Source: Nitrospiraceae bacterium
GTDB taxonomy: Bacteria; Nitrospirota; Nitrospiria; Nitrospirales; Nitrospiraceae
Assembly (NCBI GenBank): GCA_013140715.1
Contig: JABFSG010000007.1
Coordinates: forward strand, 39,774-103,773
Length of the DNA stretch: 64,000 nt
Direction of reading: 5' to 3'
Shown here: positions 26,322 through 35,806 of the stretch, in pieces
Layout: each line of letters opens with the position of its first letter
Position numbering within the stretch: the stretch's first letter is position 1
Program-made: the position numbers and the translations under genes
The notes under the pieces: generated by a model
Databases searched by the model: none
Seen by the model: only the letters and a program-made list of their open reading frames with translations
What the model was told of the DNA's origin: nothing

Positions 26322-27590
26322 TTAACGTCCTCCTGCAAGAGGGTTCGCGCCCTGGATTGATCGTTTGTTGCTGTGGAGCAATCCTTGTGCATGGCTCAGG
26401 ATTGCATCGGCAAGTGTTCGTTTTGGCATCAGCGGAAGCTCTGTTATGCTCCCCTGGCGATCGATCAAGGTGGCGGCGTTCTGATCGCTGCCGAATCCTC
26501 CTCCCTCAATCGTGACATCGTTCGCGACGATGAGGTCAAGGCCTTTTGCAGTCAGCTTGTCTTTAGCATGGGCAATCATGTCGTTCGTCTCGGCAGCGAA
26601 GCCGACCATGAGTTGTGTGGTTCGTTGAGCCGATAGAGCGGCCAGAATGTCGCTCGTGCGTTCGAGATTGAGCGTATGGCCTATTCGCTCCCGTTTTTTT
26701 ATTTTTATTGACGCTCGCTGGGTGGGACGGAAATCCGCCACAGCAGCTGCCATAATCACCACTGTGGACCATGCAAGGCGAGTGGATAGGGCCTTCATCA
26801 TCTCTTCAGCCGTGGCTACAGGAATAATCTCGACGCCACTCGGAGTTGGGAGCGCTGTGGGACCGGAGACGAGAACGACCTGGGCTCCTCGTGCCTGGGC
26901 GGCTTCGGCAATCGCATAGCCCATTTTGCCGGAAGAGCGGTTCGATATGAAGCGCACCGGATCGATCGGTTCATGCGTTGGACCTGCCGAAACTAGAATA
27001 CGGTGTCCCTGCCAGTCGCGCTGTGGCGCCAGCGCCGTCTGAATCGCCTCTAAAATGGCGCTTTCCTCTGCCAAACGTCCTTGGCCTATACGACCGGAAG
27101 CGAGAGGGCCTTCTTCAGTATCCAGCACGATTGTTCCCCTGGCTCGCAATGTCGCAACGTGTTCTCTGACGGTCGGATGGGTCCACATGCCTCCATCCAT
27201 CGCCGGGGCCAGAATCAGCGGGCACCGTGCCGTAAGAAGCATGGTCGAAAGCAAATCGTCGCCCAGTCCCAATGCCGATTTCGCGAGGCAATTGGCCGTG
27301 GCCGGAGCAATGACGATGGCATCTGCCTGTTCCGACAAGGACAAGTGTTTCATCTCCTGATGCGCTTCGAACAGATCGGTTGAGACGGGATGGTCGGAAA
27401 GGACTTCAAACGTCAGGGGAGCGACGAATTTCATGGCCGATTGCGTCATCACGACATGCACGTTCGCTCCTTCAGAGAGCAAAGTCCGGAGCAATGCAAC
27501 GGCCTTATAGGCAGCAATGCTGCCGGTCACGCCCAGCACAATCCGCTTCCCCGACAACGTCGGCCCTATTGAGCCGGAAGTTTTCACCAA
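26322..27590 (-). CDS. coaBC: Bifunctional phosphopantothenoylcysteine decarboxylase / phosphopantothenate-cysteine ligase
   Basis: A 422-residue coenzyme A biosynthesis enzyme. The N-terminal CoaC flavoprotein part shows GVTGSIAAYKA, APATANCLAKSA and APAMDGGMW. The C-terminal CoaB part starts at ILVSAGPTHEPIDPVRFI, with NRSSGKMGYAIAE and later FAAET. The start is TTG 27590 or GTG 27587, directly after the rpoZ stop. The gmk-rpoZ-coaBC order is a classic conserved arrangement. Confidence 0.96.
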   Translation of the reverse strand: MVKTSGSIGPTLSGKRIVLGVTGSIAAYKAVALLRTLLSEGANVHVVMTQSAMKFVAPLTFEVLSDHPVSTDLFEAHQEMKHLSLSEQADAIVIAPATANCLAKSALGLGDDLLSTMLLTARCPLILAPAMDGGMWTHPTVREHVATLRARGTIVLDTEEGPLASGRIGQGRLAEESAILEAIQTALAPQRDWQGHRILVSAGPTHEPIDPVRFISNRSSGKMGYAIAEAAQARGAQVVLVSGPTALPTPSGVEIIPVATAEEMMKALSTRLAWSTVVIMAAAVADFRPTQRASIKIKKRERIGHTLNLERTSDILAALSAQRTTQLMVGFAAETNDMIAHAKDKLTAKGLDLIVANDVTIEGGGFGSDQNAATLIDRQGSITELPLMPKRTLADAILSHAQGLLHSNKRSIQGANPLAGGR

Positions 27591-27947
27591 TTACTCCTCG
27601 GTCTCAGCCACCGCTGGCGCTGGGCTGTCGTCGACGTAGACACTCAATTCTTTCTTGATCTCTTTCACGTCGTCGCCGCTCATAGAGGCGACTCTCTCCA
27701 TTTCCCCTTCTCTGCTGCGCTTCGACTCCTTCATGGCGTCCCGCGCTTCCTGACCGACGAGATACTTGATTTGTGTCCGGAGGACCTCATCGAGGGCAAT
27801 GGTCGTTTCTTTGGTGAAGCGCGAAGGGGCATGCCGTGATCCTTGCAAGATATGCTTCGTCCGTTGGGCCGCGACGATCGCTAGCCTGTGACGCGAGTCG
27901 AACTCATCTGTCGTGTATTGCGGCAAAAGTCGTAACATGTCGATCAT
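27591..27947 (-). CDS. rpoZ: RNA polymerase omega subunit
   Basis: A 118-residue protein with the omega signature DSRHRLAIVAAQRTKHI and TTIALDEVLRTQIKYLV. The C-terminal extension is acidic with Ala/Pro (APAVAETEE). Omega assists assembly and stability of RNA polymerase and binds ppGpp in some bacteria. It lies 14 bp after gmk and immediately before coaBC, the arrangement that supports the call as strongly as the sequence does. Confidence 0.9.
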   Translation of the reverse strand: MIDMLRLLPQYTTDEFDSRHRLAIVAAQRTKHILQGSRHAPSRFTKETTIALDEVLRTQIKYLVGQEARDAMKESKRSREGEMERVASMSGDDVKEIKKELSVYVDDSPAPAVAETEE

Positions 27948-27961
27948 GGGTCCGGTACTCC

Positions 27962-28678
27962 TTATCGGTTGGGAAGATCTTTGCGATCTCCGGTTTGTAG
28001 GTCGTCGTCGAAAATGAAATTATTCTCGAGCCACTTGATATTTAGTCGTTGCGTCTTCAATCGTTCAGATCGGAAGATGCTTTCGAGATCGCGTAAGGAC
28101 TGTCCAAGGTCAAGGTTTCTGACGACATAGGCATATTCTCGGTAGCTCCACACTTCTTCTCTCACTTCGTGCAACCTTCGGTGTATCTCTTCCGGTGAGT
28201 CGGAGGCTCTGGTTTGCAGGCGCGACCGGAGCACGGTCATTGAGGGAGGAAGAATAAAAATGGGGACCGAATCTTCGAACTGTTTCTTGACTTGCATGGC
28301 TCCTTGCACGTCGATTTCGAGCAATACATCGATACCCTGATCGATTTTCTCTGTCAGCGATTTCCACGGCGTGCCGTAGAGATGCCCGTAGACCTGAGCC
28401 CACTCGACGAATTCATTTCGTACGATCATCTCCCGGAAGGGCGCTTCTTCAATGAAATAATATTCTCGGCCATGCATTTCGCCAGACCGCGGCTTTCTCG
28501 TGGTATAAGAAATTGAATGCCATAAGCCCGGAAGGTTTGCCGAAAGTTGTTTACAGAGTGTGGTTTTCCCCGTGCCTGAAGGCGCGGAAATAATAAATAA
28601 GATTCCCCGTCGATCCGTCGAGGGGCGGGGCTGGCCTGCCGCCGGCGCCGCAGAACTTGTGGTGCTGCTTGAGCTCAT
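27962..28678 (-). CDS. gmk: Guanylate kinase
   Basis: A 238-residue enzyme converting GMP to GDP. The P-loop is SAPSGTGKTTL, followed by SISYTTRKPRSGEMHGREY and LLEIDVQGA; all are standard guanylate kinase elements. An N-terminal leader of about 22 residues (Ser/Pro/Ala-rich) precedes the kinase core and is longer than usual. The start overlaps the yicC stop by four bases. Confidence 0.97.
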   Translation of the reverse strand: MSSSSTTSSAAPAAGQPRPSTDRRGILFIISAPSGTGKTTLCKQLSANLPGLWHSISYTTRKPRSGEMHGREYYFIEEAPFREMIVRNEFVEWAQVYGHLYGTPWKSLTEKIDQGIDVLLEIDVQGAMQVKKQFEDSVPIFILPPSMTVLRSRLQTRASDSPEEIHRRLHEVREEVWSYREYAYVVRNLDLGQSLRDLESIFRSERLKTQRLNIKWLENNFIFDDDLQTGDRKDLPNR

Positions 28679-29553
28679 TCGACGTTTTGAACCTGTTCGC
28701 GAATACGTTCCAATTCGGCTTTCATCTGAACCACATGACCGGCGATTTCCGCATCATTGGCTTTTGAGCCGATCGTGTTGACTTCCCGCCCAATTTCCTG
28801 GAGCAGGAAGTCGAGTGTTTTTCCCACGGATTCTGTGCTGTTGAGTGTCTGCTCAAACTGTAGCATATGGGAATCCAATCTGACTATTTCTTCCGTAATA
28901 TCAGCACGATCCGCATATACGGCTAACTCTTGATAGAGCCGTGCAGGGTCGGGTATTTCCGACTCCAGGAGCTTCTCTACTCGGGCTTTCATCCTGTTAT
29001 ATCCCTCCTGGGCCAACAGAGGGCTCCGTCCGGCGATAAAAACCTTGTGCCCTCGGATAGTCTGAATCCTCGTTCTCATGTCCTCTGTCAGGACTTTTCC
29101 TTCATCTGCTCGCATGGCAGCAAGATCTGTGAGGGCCTGGGCGGTCAATTGCTGAACTATTTTGGCCAGTTTTGGATCTTCTGCAGGTTGCTCCGATACC
29201 GATACGACGTCGCGAAGTCCGGCCATGAGAGCAAGGTCAATGGACCCACTCAGTTTCAGGGATTTTTTGAGGGTTCGAAAAGCCAGATAGTACTGCTTTG
29301 CGAGGGTCTGGTCAAGGTTGACGCTTCCGGCTCGGCCTTTGCCCGCTTGGACGGTCACAGTGATGTCGATACGTCCCCTGACACAGCGTTGCTGGATAGC
29401 TTTCTTGAAGGAATCTTCTAAGTGGCTCAATGGCCGGGGAAGACGGCAAGAAATTTCTAAAAAGCGATGGTTGACGGATCGCATTTCTACTGTGGCGGAT
29501 CCATCCTGCCAGGGGGCCTGTCGACGCCCAAATCCGGTCATGCTGCGAATCAT
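28675..29553 (-). CDS. yicC: YicC-family endoribonuclease-like protein
   Basis: A 292-residue protein starting MIRSMTGFGR, the conserved opening of the YicC family, and ending in the DUF1732-like segment (ELAVYADRADITEEIVRL, DFLLQEIGREVNTIGSKA). YicC-like proteins have been reported to act as endoribonucleases affecting small RNA stability. ATG 29553 has AAAGG at about -8; the frame is open upstream to 29673 but that part overlaps nth. It overlaps nth (ATGA) and gmk (ATGA), so it is part of a tightly coupled operon. Confidence 0.94.
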   Translation of the reverse strand: MIRSMTGFGRRQAPWQDGSATVEMRSVNHRFLEISCRLPRPLSHLEDSFKKAIQQRCVRGRIDITVTVQAGKGRAGSVNLDQTLAKQYYLAFRTLKKSLKLSGSIDLALMAGLRDVVSVSEQPAEDPKLAKIVQQLTAQALTDLAAMRADEGKVLTEDMRTRIQTIRGHKVFIAGRSPLLAQEGYNRMKARVEKLLESEIPDPARLYQELAVYADRADITEEIVRLDSHMLQFEQTLNSTESVGKTLDFLLQEIGREVNTIGSKANDAEIAGHVVQMKAELERIREQVQNVE

Positions 29554-30212
29554 TGCGAGCCTTTCTGTTTCCATGAACAATGTTGGTAAATTGCGCAGGT
29601 GCGGCACTGGGGCTTTCTGGCAAGACAGACATAGCGGCCATGTAATAACAAGCGCTGTGAGAAGGCCGTCCATTGAGATTCCGGCATGAGTTGCTGAAGG
29701 TCTTGTTCGACACGCTCAGGATTATCGGCCCTCGTCAGGCCGAGTCGCTTTGCCACGCGCTTTACATGGGTGTCGACGACAATGCTGGGTTGGCCGAAGG
29801 CGTTCCCAAGCATGACATTTGCGGTTTTCCTGCCGACGCCTGGCAAGGTGATCAACTCATCCATCGTGTGCGGAACCTCCTCAGCGAAGCGTTCGGTCAC
29901 GGCTTTGCCGCAGGCGACAAGGTGTTTTGCTTTATTCTTATAGAAACCGGTGGAACGAATGAGCTGTTCGACTTCGAGAAGATCGGCCGCAGCCATATCT
30001 GCCGGCCGGCGGTAACGTCGAAAGAGAGATGGTGTAACCTGGTTGACACGTTGGTCGGTACATTGGGCGGAAAGGATTGTCGCCACGAGTAGTTCCCAAG
30101 GGGAACGATGGTCAAGTTCCATCTTTGGATGCGGCATCGTACGCCCGAGTGCTTTGGCGATCTCTCGGAGACGATCACGCTGGTGTGTTGATCGTACGGA
30201 TTTTGTCATCAT
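29550..30212 (-). CDS. nth: Endonuclease III
   Basis: A 220-residue base-excision repair glycosylase/AP lyase for oxidised pyrimidines. The helix-hairpin-helix LPGVGRKTANVML contains the catalytic Lys, followed by VVDTHVKRVA with the catalytic Asp. A [4Fe-4S] loop C-x6-C-x2-C-x5-C (CLARKPQCRTCAIYQHC) is intact near the C-terminus. ATG 30212 (or 30209) fits the family start; a TTG at 30263 would overlap hflX and add unrelated residues. The last four bases overlap yicC. Confidence 0.96.
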   Translation of the reverse strand: MMTKSVRSTHQRDRLREIAKALGRTMPHPKMELDHRSPWELLVATILSAQCTDQRVNQVTPSLFRRYRRPADMAAADLLEVEQLIRSTGFYKNKAKHLVACGKAVTERFAEEVPHTMDELITLPGVGRKTANVMLGNAFGQPSIVVDTHVKRVAKRLGLTRADNPERVEQDLQQLMPESQWTAFSQRLLLHGRYVCLARKPQCRTCAIYQHCSWKQKGSQ

Positions 30213-30246
30213 GATCGGTGCCGGTTCAGGTTGATTGTGCAGCCGC

Positions 30247-31881
30247 TTAAGAGCGAGATGCAACAGTGGATGTCGCGGCCGCCGATTTCTGTGAAGAACT
30301 GTCCAATGGGATAAGTGCGGCTAACCGTTCGTCAAGATGGTTGATCAGTGGAGCTAAGGTCTCTTGGTGTAGCGATGAAATTCCGATTGCACCGTAGCGC
30401 CGACACAGAGCTTCCGCCTGCTCTGCCGGAAGCTGGTCGCACTTGTTGAATACCAAGACCCGTGGAAGCTGATCAAGGGAGAGGCTTTGCAGCACGGTGT
30501 CGACCGATGCGATATGAGCATCCAGATCTTTAGCCCCAGCATCGACCACATGGAGAAGCAGATCGGCATCGCGCAGTTCATCCAATGTTGTCCTGAAGGC
30601 GGCAAGGAGATCTTTGGGTAGGTCGCGAATAAACCCGACCGTATCGGTGATGATCGCTTCACGACCCTGCGGGAAATGCAATCTGCGGCTGGTGGTGTCC
30701 AGCGTCTCAAAGACACGTGGAGCTGTACTCACCTGGCTGTTCGTCAAGGCGTTGAGCAAGGTCGATTTACCGGCATTCGTGTAGCCTACGATGGATAGGA
30801 CTGGGAACTTCTGTCTGATGCGGCGCGATCGCCGCTGGTCTTGATGGCGGGCAAATCCCTCGACTTCTCGCTCCAAATGGTCGATACGCTCTCTGATGCG
30901 ACGGCGGTCTGTTTCGAGTTTCGTTTCACCTGGACCTCGGCTTCCGATACCGCCGCCTAATCGAGAGAGGCTTGTTCCTTGGCCTGAGAGCCGGGGAAGG
31001 AGATAACGAAGTTGGGCCAACTCGACCTGTACCTTGCCTTCTCGGCTATGGGCCCGCTGCGCAAAGATGTCTAGAATCAGCTGGGTCCGGTCGATGACCG
31101 TGAGATCCGTGATTTCAGCAATTGCACGTACCTGTGCCGGAGCCAAATCTTGATCAAAAATAAGTAGGTCAGCGCCTTTTTGCATCGCCTGCACGAGCAC
31201 GTCTTTGAGCTTGCCGCTCCCCAGTTGAAAGCGAGCATGACCACTTTGTGTTCGTTGCACCAAACGATCGATAACCGTGAGATCTGCGGAAGTGGCCAGT
31301 TCAGCCAACTCAGCGAGACGTTCTTCCTGCTCGCGCTTACTCTTGGGCGACGCGCTCACGAGGATGGCGCTCTGGTTCTGGGATGTCCGATGCGATCCGC
31401 TCTGACGTTGAAGGTCTGCCTCCAATTCACGGATGAATGTCTCGAAGCTCACGGGACACTGGTGCACGAGTGCCGGTTTCAGCAGCGTATACAGTTCTCC
31501 TTTGGGACTGGGTGGATTCAGATGGGCTAGAGAGAGCAGCCCCGGCTCACCTTTTGGGGTAACCGCCAACGTTCCGATCATATCGAGCCTGAGCAGGCCC
31601 AGCATCGTGAGGTCTTCTTGACTGGTGGGCTGCTCCTTGAGCTGTGAACGGATCAGCCTAAGGCCTCTCAACGATCGAGGGCTCGCACGAAACGTAGCCA
31701 GCGTCGTTGGTGAAGGCTGGGCATCAGCACCGACCAACACGTCTTGTACAGCCCCTCGTCGATTGAGGACTAGCCCGATCGGACGGCGAATCTCATGCGT
31801 AAACTGAGCGAGGGTTTTTGCCGCTTCAAGAGAGAGGACTTGATCCACCGGCACACGTCGACGATACAGCCGCTCAAGCAT
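30247..31881 (-). CDS. hflX: GTPase HflX
   Basis: A 544-residue ribosome-associated GTPase that splits stalled 70S ribosomes. The N-terminal HflX domain is followed by the glycine-rich GGGIGSRGPGETKLETDRR helix region and the G domain: G1 GYTNAGKST, G3 DTVGF and G4 NKCD. It has a long C-terminal tail with Ser/Ala/Thr. The ATG at 31881 is an internal Met by family comparison; the frame continues upstream 17 codons with HflX-like sequence (HGQILGLRAGQLS) to a possible ATT start at 31932 after TAAGGAAAG. It is followed by nth, whose possible TTG start overlaps it. Confidence 0.95.
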   Translation of the reverse strand: MLERLYRRRVPVDQVLSLEAAKTLAQFTHEIRRPIGLVLNRRGAVQDVLVGADAQPSPTTLATFRASPRSLRGLRLIRSQLKEQPTSQEDLTMLGLLRLDMIGTLAVTPKGEPGLLSLAHLNPPSPKGELYTLLKPALVHQCPVSFETFIRELEADLQRQSGSHRTSQNQSAILVSASPKSKREQEERLAELAELATSADLTVIDRLVQRTQSGHARFQLGSGKLKDVLVQAMQKGADLLIFDQDLAPAQVRAIAEITDLTVIDRTQLILDIFAQRAHSREGKVQVELAQLRYLLPRLSGQGTSLSRLGGGIGSRGPGETKLETDRRRIRERIDHLEREVEGFARHQDQRRSRRIRQKFPVLSIVGYTNAGKSTLLNALTNSQVSTAPRVFETLDTTSRRLHFPQGREAIITDTVGFIRDLPKDLLAAFRTTLDELRDADLLLHVVDAGAKDLDAHIASVDTVLQSLSLDQLPRVLVFNKCDQLPAEQAEALCRRYGAIGISSLHQETLAPLINHLDERLAALIPLDSSSQKSAAATSTVASRS

Positions 31882-31977
31882 AGAGAGTTGGCCTGCACGT
31901 AGACCAAGAATCTGTCCGTGGATGTCTGGAATGGGAGTCTTTCCTTATCGTCGTTGATTCAATCGCACTGCAAAGGA

Positions 31978-33015
31978 TCAAGCCAGCGAGGCTTGGGCAT
32001 CGATGTCTAGAGCGGCACAGAGTCCGGCACGTAACGCCTGCTTCCCTGCTGCTGCGACCATCGCAGCATTATCCGTGCAATAAGCCAATGGAGGAAGACT
32101 TAGGCGTAGATTTTCCGAGGCCGCTCGTTGCTGAAGTAGTGTGCGTAACCGGGAATTGGCGGATACCCCTCCGACGACAGCCAGCGCCTGAGCGCCGGAT
32201 GACCTGACTGCGGCAAAGGCTTTTTCAACCAACACAGTCACGATGGCCTCTTGATAACTTGCTGCGAGGTCTGCAGCTTGGCTCGCGCGAGCAAGTTCAT
32301 TCATTGCTTGAAGTTTGTAAAGTAATGCGGTCTTTAAGCCGCTGAAGCTGAAATCGAGACTCCCTTTCTTCAGATAGGAGCGTGGAAATGCAATGGCTTC
32401 AGGGTTTCCCTGCCGAGCTAGGCGATCGATGGCCGGTCCCCCTGGGTATTCTAACGAGAGCAGCTGTGCCCCTTTGTCAAAGGCTTCACCTGCCGCGTCG
32501 TCTCTGGTAGCACCAAGAAGTCGGCAGTGACCTATGCGTTCTTTATAATAGAGATGGGTATGACCACCAGAGACAACCAGAACGACACAGGGCATCGGAA
32601 ATGTTGAGTCCTGTATCCAAGCGGAAGCGATGTGGCCTTCCAGATGACTCACGCCAACCACCGGAATATTCAAAGCATAGGCCAGTGCCTTTGCATAGTT
32701 GACCCCTACGAGAAGCGCACCGGCGAGACCTGGTCCCTGGGTGACGGCGATTCCGGTTAGATCTGCCCATGCGAGTCCCGCTTGATTCACCGCTTCAGTT
32801 GAGACACCTTCAATCGATTCAATATGAGCGCGGGAGGCCAGCTCAGGAACGACACCGCCGAAACGCTGATGAACGGCGTGCTGTGATGTAATAATGTTCG
32901 AGAGGACGACACCATTTTCAGAGAGCACCGATGCAGCTGTTTCATCGCATGATGTTTCGATACCTAGGATGGGACCAGGTAGCCAAGTTGAAATGGACTG
33001 TTCAGTAGGGGTCAT
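31978..33015 (-). CDS. tsaD: tRNA N6-adenosine threonylcarbamoyltransferase
   Basis: A 345-residue ASKHA-fold protein (Kae1/Gcp/TsaD) needed for t6A37 in tRNAs decoding ANN codons. Motifs include ILGIETSCDETA near residue 17, the metal ligands HLEGH (His124, His128) and VSGGHTHLY. The C-terminal phosphate motif YCTDNAAMVA is present. It lies upstream of hflX on the same strand, 96 bp from the ATG or 45 bp from the proposed ATT start. Confidence 0.96.
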   Translation of the reverse strand: MTPTEQSISTWLPGPILGIETSCDETAASVLSENGVVLSNIITSQHAVHQRFGGVVPELASRAHIESIEGVSTEAVNQAGLAWADLTGIAVTQGPGLAGALLVGVNYAKALAYALNIPVVGVSHLEGHIASAWIQDSTFPMPCVVLVVSGGHTHLYYKERIGHCRLLGATRDDAAGEAFDKGAQLLSLEYPGGPAIDRLARQGNPEAIAFPRSYLKKGSLDFSFSGLKTALLYKLQAMNELARASQAADLAASYQEAIVTVLVEKAFAAVRSSGAQALAVVGGVSANSRLRTLLQQRAASENLRLSLPPLAYCTDNAAMVAAAGKQALRAGLCAALDIDAQASLA

Positions 33016-33081
33016 CTTGTAGTCATTGCTGGCCAGGTACTAGAGGGACAGAACATACATTACTTGTAGAGAAGTAAACAA

Positions 33082-33118
33082 CACGGCCCTTGTGGCCTCT
33101 GGCACCACAAGGGCCGTG
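33082..33118 (-). terminator. Rho-independent terminator after clpC
   Basis: A perfect 14-bp stem (CACGGCCCTTGTGG at 33082-33095 with its complement at 33105-33118) and a 9-base loop. Read on the minus strand, the stem is followed by TTGTTTACTTCT, a U-rich tail. It lies 41 bp past the clpC stop. Confidence 0.85.
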
Positions 33119-33158
33119 CTATATGAATCCGATGCGTGCAGAGGTATGGGCTGAGGCC

Positions 33159-35585
33159 TTAGACGCCAGCCATCGCCTCTTGCTCGATGAATGCCGGAGC
33201 ACCGTCGCGTAGCACCACACGGATCTTTCGGCATTCCTTAAATCGTCCCCTAATCATCTCTTCGGAGAGCGGATCGCCGATCGCGCGCTGAATCGTTCGG
33301 CGCATTGGCCTGGCTCCGTAGAGCGGTTCATAGCCTTCTTTTATCAGCCACTGTTTTACGTCGTCCTCAACCTCGAGCTCTACCCCCTTATCGAGGAGAC
33401 GAAGATTGAGTTCACCCAGAAGGATGTCGAGGATATTATAGAGATGCGTCTTGTCCAATTGATGAAAGACGACGATTTCGTCGATTCGGTTCAGGAACTC
33501 AGGACTGAACGAGCGGCGCAATTCTCCCAACACCTCTTCCTTCTTATGGCGCTCCTGATCGCCTTCCGTGCTCTGGAATCCAAGAGAGACACCCTTTTGA
33601 ATCATCTTGGTCCCGATGTTGGATGTCATAATGATGACGCAATTCTTGAAATCGACTTTGCGGCCGAGGCTGTCGGTCAATACACCGTCGTCCAATACTT
33701 GCAGCAGGATATTGAACACATCAGGGTGGGCCTTTTCGATCTCGTCGAATAGGACAACTGAGTAGGGCCGACGCCGAACGCGTTCAGTCAATTGGCCACC
33801 CTCTTCATATCCCACGTACCCAGGCGGTGCTCCGAACAGTCTCGAACTGGTAAACTTTTCCTGATATTCCGACATGTCGATCCGGATCAGGGAGTCCTCG
33901 CTATTGAAGAGGAACTCGGCCAAGGTTCGTGCCAACTCGGTTTTCCCCACCCCGGTAGGTCCCAAGAAAATAAAGGAGCCGATGGGCTTTCGTGCTTCCT
34001 TCAGCCCGGCACGTGACCGCCGAATAGCTCGGGCCACCGCGGAGATGGCTTCATTCTGGCCGACAACACGTTTATGAAGGAATTCCTCCATGCGAAGCAG
34101 TTTGTTCGATTCTTCTTCTTCGAGCTTGAAGAGCGGAATGCCGGTCATTTTGGAAACGACGTAGGCCACATCCTCTTTCCCGATCGTCGGTTTATTTTTT
34201 TCTTGGCTCTTTTTCCACTCGCGTTTCGATTCATCAAGGAGTTTGCGCAGCCGCTCTTCTTCTTCCCGATGACGAACTGCTTCCTCGAAGTTCTGCATCG
34301 AGATGGCCAATTCTTTTTCGCGCGAGACCTTTTTCAGTTCCTGCTCCATGGCTTTCAGGTCAGATGGAAGGGCGTAAGTCTGTAATTTTGCACGAGACCC
34401 AGTCTCATCTATCAAATCGATGGCCTTGTCCGGGAGGAAACGATCGCTAATATAGCGATCGGAAAGCTTAACCGCCTCCTGGATGGCCTCTTCGGAAATC
34501 TCAACACCATGATGTTCTTCGTACCGATCGCGAAGTCCCTGAATAATCAACACTGTTTCATCGTTGCTTGGCGGCTGGACATGGATCGGCTGGAATCGTC
34601 TTTTCAAGGCGCCGTCTTTTTCAATATGCTTTCGGTATTCATCGAGAGTCGTGGCGCCGATACATTGTATCTCTCCTCGGGATAATGCGGGTTTCAGCAT
34701 GTTGGAGGCATCAATCGAACCTTCCGCCGCTCCTGCTCCTACTAAGGTGTGGAGCTCATCGATGAAGATGATAATGTTTCCAGCCTGGGTGATTTCTTTC
34801 ATCACGACCTTCAGCCGTTCCTCGAATTGTCCGCGATATTTTGTCCCAGCGACGAGAGAGCCAAGGTCGAGTGCGATGACGCGACGAGAGAGAAGATTAT
34901 CCGGCACTTCCGATTGGACTATCCGTTGCGCAAGGCCTTCGACAATAGCAGTTTTCCCAACGCCGGCTTCTCCGATCAGCACGGGATTGTTTTTGGAACG
35001 GCGACTCAGAATCTGCAGTACCCGTTCGATTTCATCGGCTCGGCCAATGACGGGATCCAACTGTCCCGCTTGGGCTAGTTGCGTCAAATCCCGACCGAAC
35101 TCATCGAGAGCCGGGGTGTTACTCTTCCGATCGCGCTCACGAGGGGCAGATTTTCGGAGAAATGTCACGGTTAATTGCCTGGCGGTCAGGAGGTTAGCAC
35201 CTAGACTGCGCAGGATTTTCCCGCCGATCCCCTCCTCTTCTCGGAGGAGGCCCAGTAGGAGGTGTTCGCTTCCGATATGATTATGCCCAAGGAGGCGGGC
35301 TTCTTCGACCCCGTATTCAATAACCTTTTTGACCCGAGGGCTGAAGGGAATCTCCCCAAATGTCATGGTGGTTCCTCCGCCGGGCAAATTCCGTTCAATT
35401 TCCAAACGGATTTGTTCGGTCGAGAGGCCCATCTTTTTTAAAATCATCAGGGCAATTCCATCCGATTCACGGAGAATAGCCAGGACGAGATGTTCGGTGC
35501 CGAGGTAGTCGTTTTGGTGACGCTCAGCCTCTTCCCGCGCTAGGATGATGATCTTCCGACCCTTATCCGTAAATCGCTCGAACAT
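33159..35585 (-). CDS. clpC: ATP-dependent Clp protease ATP-binding subunit ClpC
   Basis: An 808-residue AAA+ unfoldase. Two N-terminal Clp-N repeats ([26 protein letters not shown]) precede two ATPase domains with Walker A motifs GEAGVGKTA and [13 protein letters not shown]-like coiled middle domain ([18 protein letters not shown]) distinguishes ClpC from ClpA and ClpB. ATG 35585 has AAAAGGAGG upstream; the ORF could extend to 35627 but that region includes the ribosome site. It delivers substrates to ClpP, which is not in this window. The promoter at 35653-35681 and terminator at 33082-33118 suggest a single-gene transcript. Confidence 0.97.
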   Translation of the reverse strand: MFERFTDKGRKIIILAREEAERHQNDYLGTEHLVLAILRESDGIALMILKKMGLSTEQIRLEIERNLPGGGTTMTFGEIPFSPRVKKVIEYGVEEARLLGHNHIGSEHLLLGLLREEEGIGGKILRSLGANLLTARQLTVTFLRKSAPRERDRKSNTPALDEFGRDLTQLAQAGQLDPVIGRADEIERVLQILSRRSKNNPVLIGEAGVGKTAIVEGLAQRIVQSEVPDNLLSRRVIALDLGSLVAGTKYRGQFEERLKVVMKEITQAGNIIIFIDELHTLVGAGAAEGSIDASNMLKPALSRGEIQCIGATTLDEYRKHIEKDGALKRRFQPIHVQPPSNDETVLIIQGLRDRYEEHHGVEISEEAIQEAVKLSDRYISDRFLPDKAIDLIDETGSRAKLQTYALPSDLKAMEQELKKVSREKELAISMQNFEEAVRHREEEERLRKLLDESKREWKKSQEKNKPTIGKEDVAYVVSKMTGIPLFKLEEEESNKLLRMEEFLHKRVVGQNEAISAVARAIRRSRAGLKEARKPIGSFIFLGPTGVGKTELARTLAEFLFNSEDSLIRIDMSEYQEKFTSSRLFGAPPGYVGYEEGGQLTERVRRRPYSVVLFDEIEKAHPDVFNILLQVLDDGVLTDSLGRKVDFKNCVIIMTSNIGTKMIQKGVSLGFQSTEGDQERHKKEEVLGELRRSFSPEFLNRIDEIVVFHQLDKTHLYNILDILLGELNLRLLDKGVELEVEDDVKQWLIKEGYEPLYGARPMRRTIQRAIGDPLSEEMIRGRFKECRKIRVVLRDGAPAFIEQEAMAGV

Positions 35586-35652
35586 CCTGCCTCCTTTTAG
35601 GTGGAGCCTATAACCGGTTCCATTCACACAACCCTATCAAAAATCTGGCCTA

Positions 35653-35681
35653 ATTCTAACTAGAAGGATTTTATGTGTCAA
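35653..35681 (-). promoter_or_regulatory. Sigma-70-type promoter for clpC
   Basis: On the minus strand TTGACA (35676-35681) and TAGAAT (35653-35658) are separated by exactly 17 bp, close to the sigma-70 consensus. The -10 lies about 68 bp from the clpC ATG. Confidence 0.75.
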
Positions 35682-35726
35682 GGCTACGCGACAATTGTGC
35701 CGAGGGAGTTCCTCTTATCAGGTTCG

Positions 35727-35756
35727 TTGACTTCAAAAGAATCTGCCCGATACAAT
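35727..35756 (+). promoter_or_regulatory. Sigma-70-type promoter for nadK
   Basis: TTGACT at 35727-35732 and TACAAT at 35751-35756 are separated by 18 bp. The -10 lies 50 bp from the nadK ATG. It diverges from the clpC promoter in the 221-bp gap. Confidence 0.65.
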
Positions 35757-35806
35757 CCCGAAACTTCCTACCAGTTGTTGAATAGCACTACTGCAGGGTC
35801 TTGCCA

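Noticed and set aside
34564..35280. 238-residue plus-strand frame
   Set aside because: Antisense to clpC; Ser/Arg-rich composition typical of a shadow frame.
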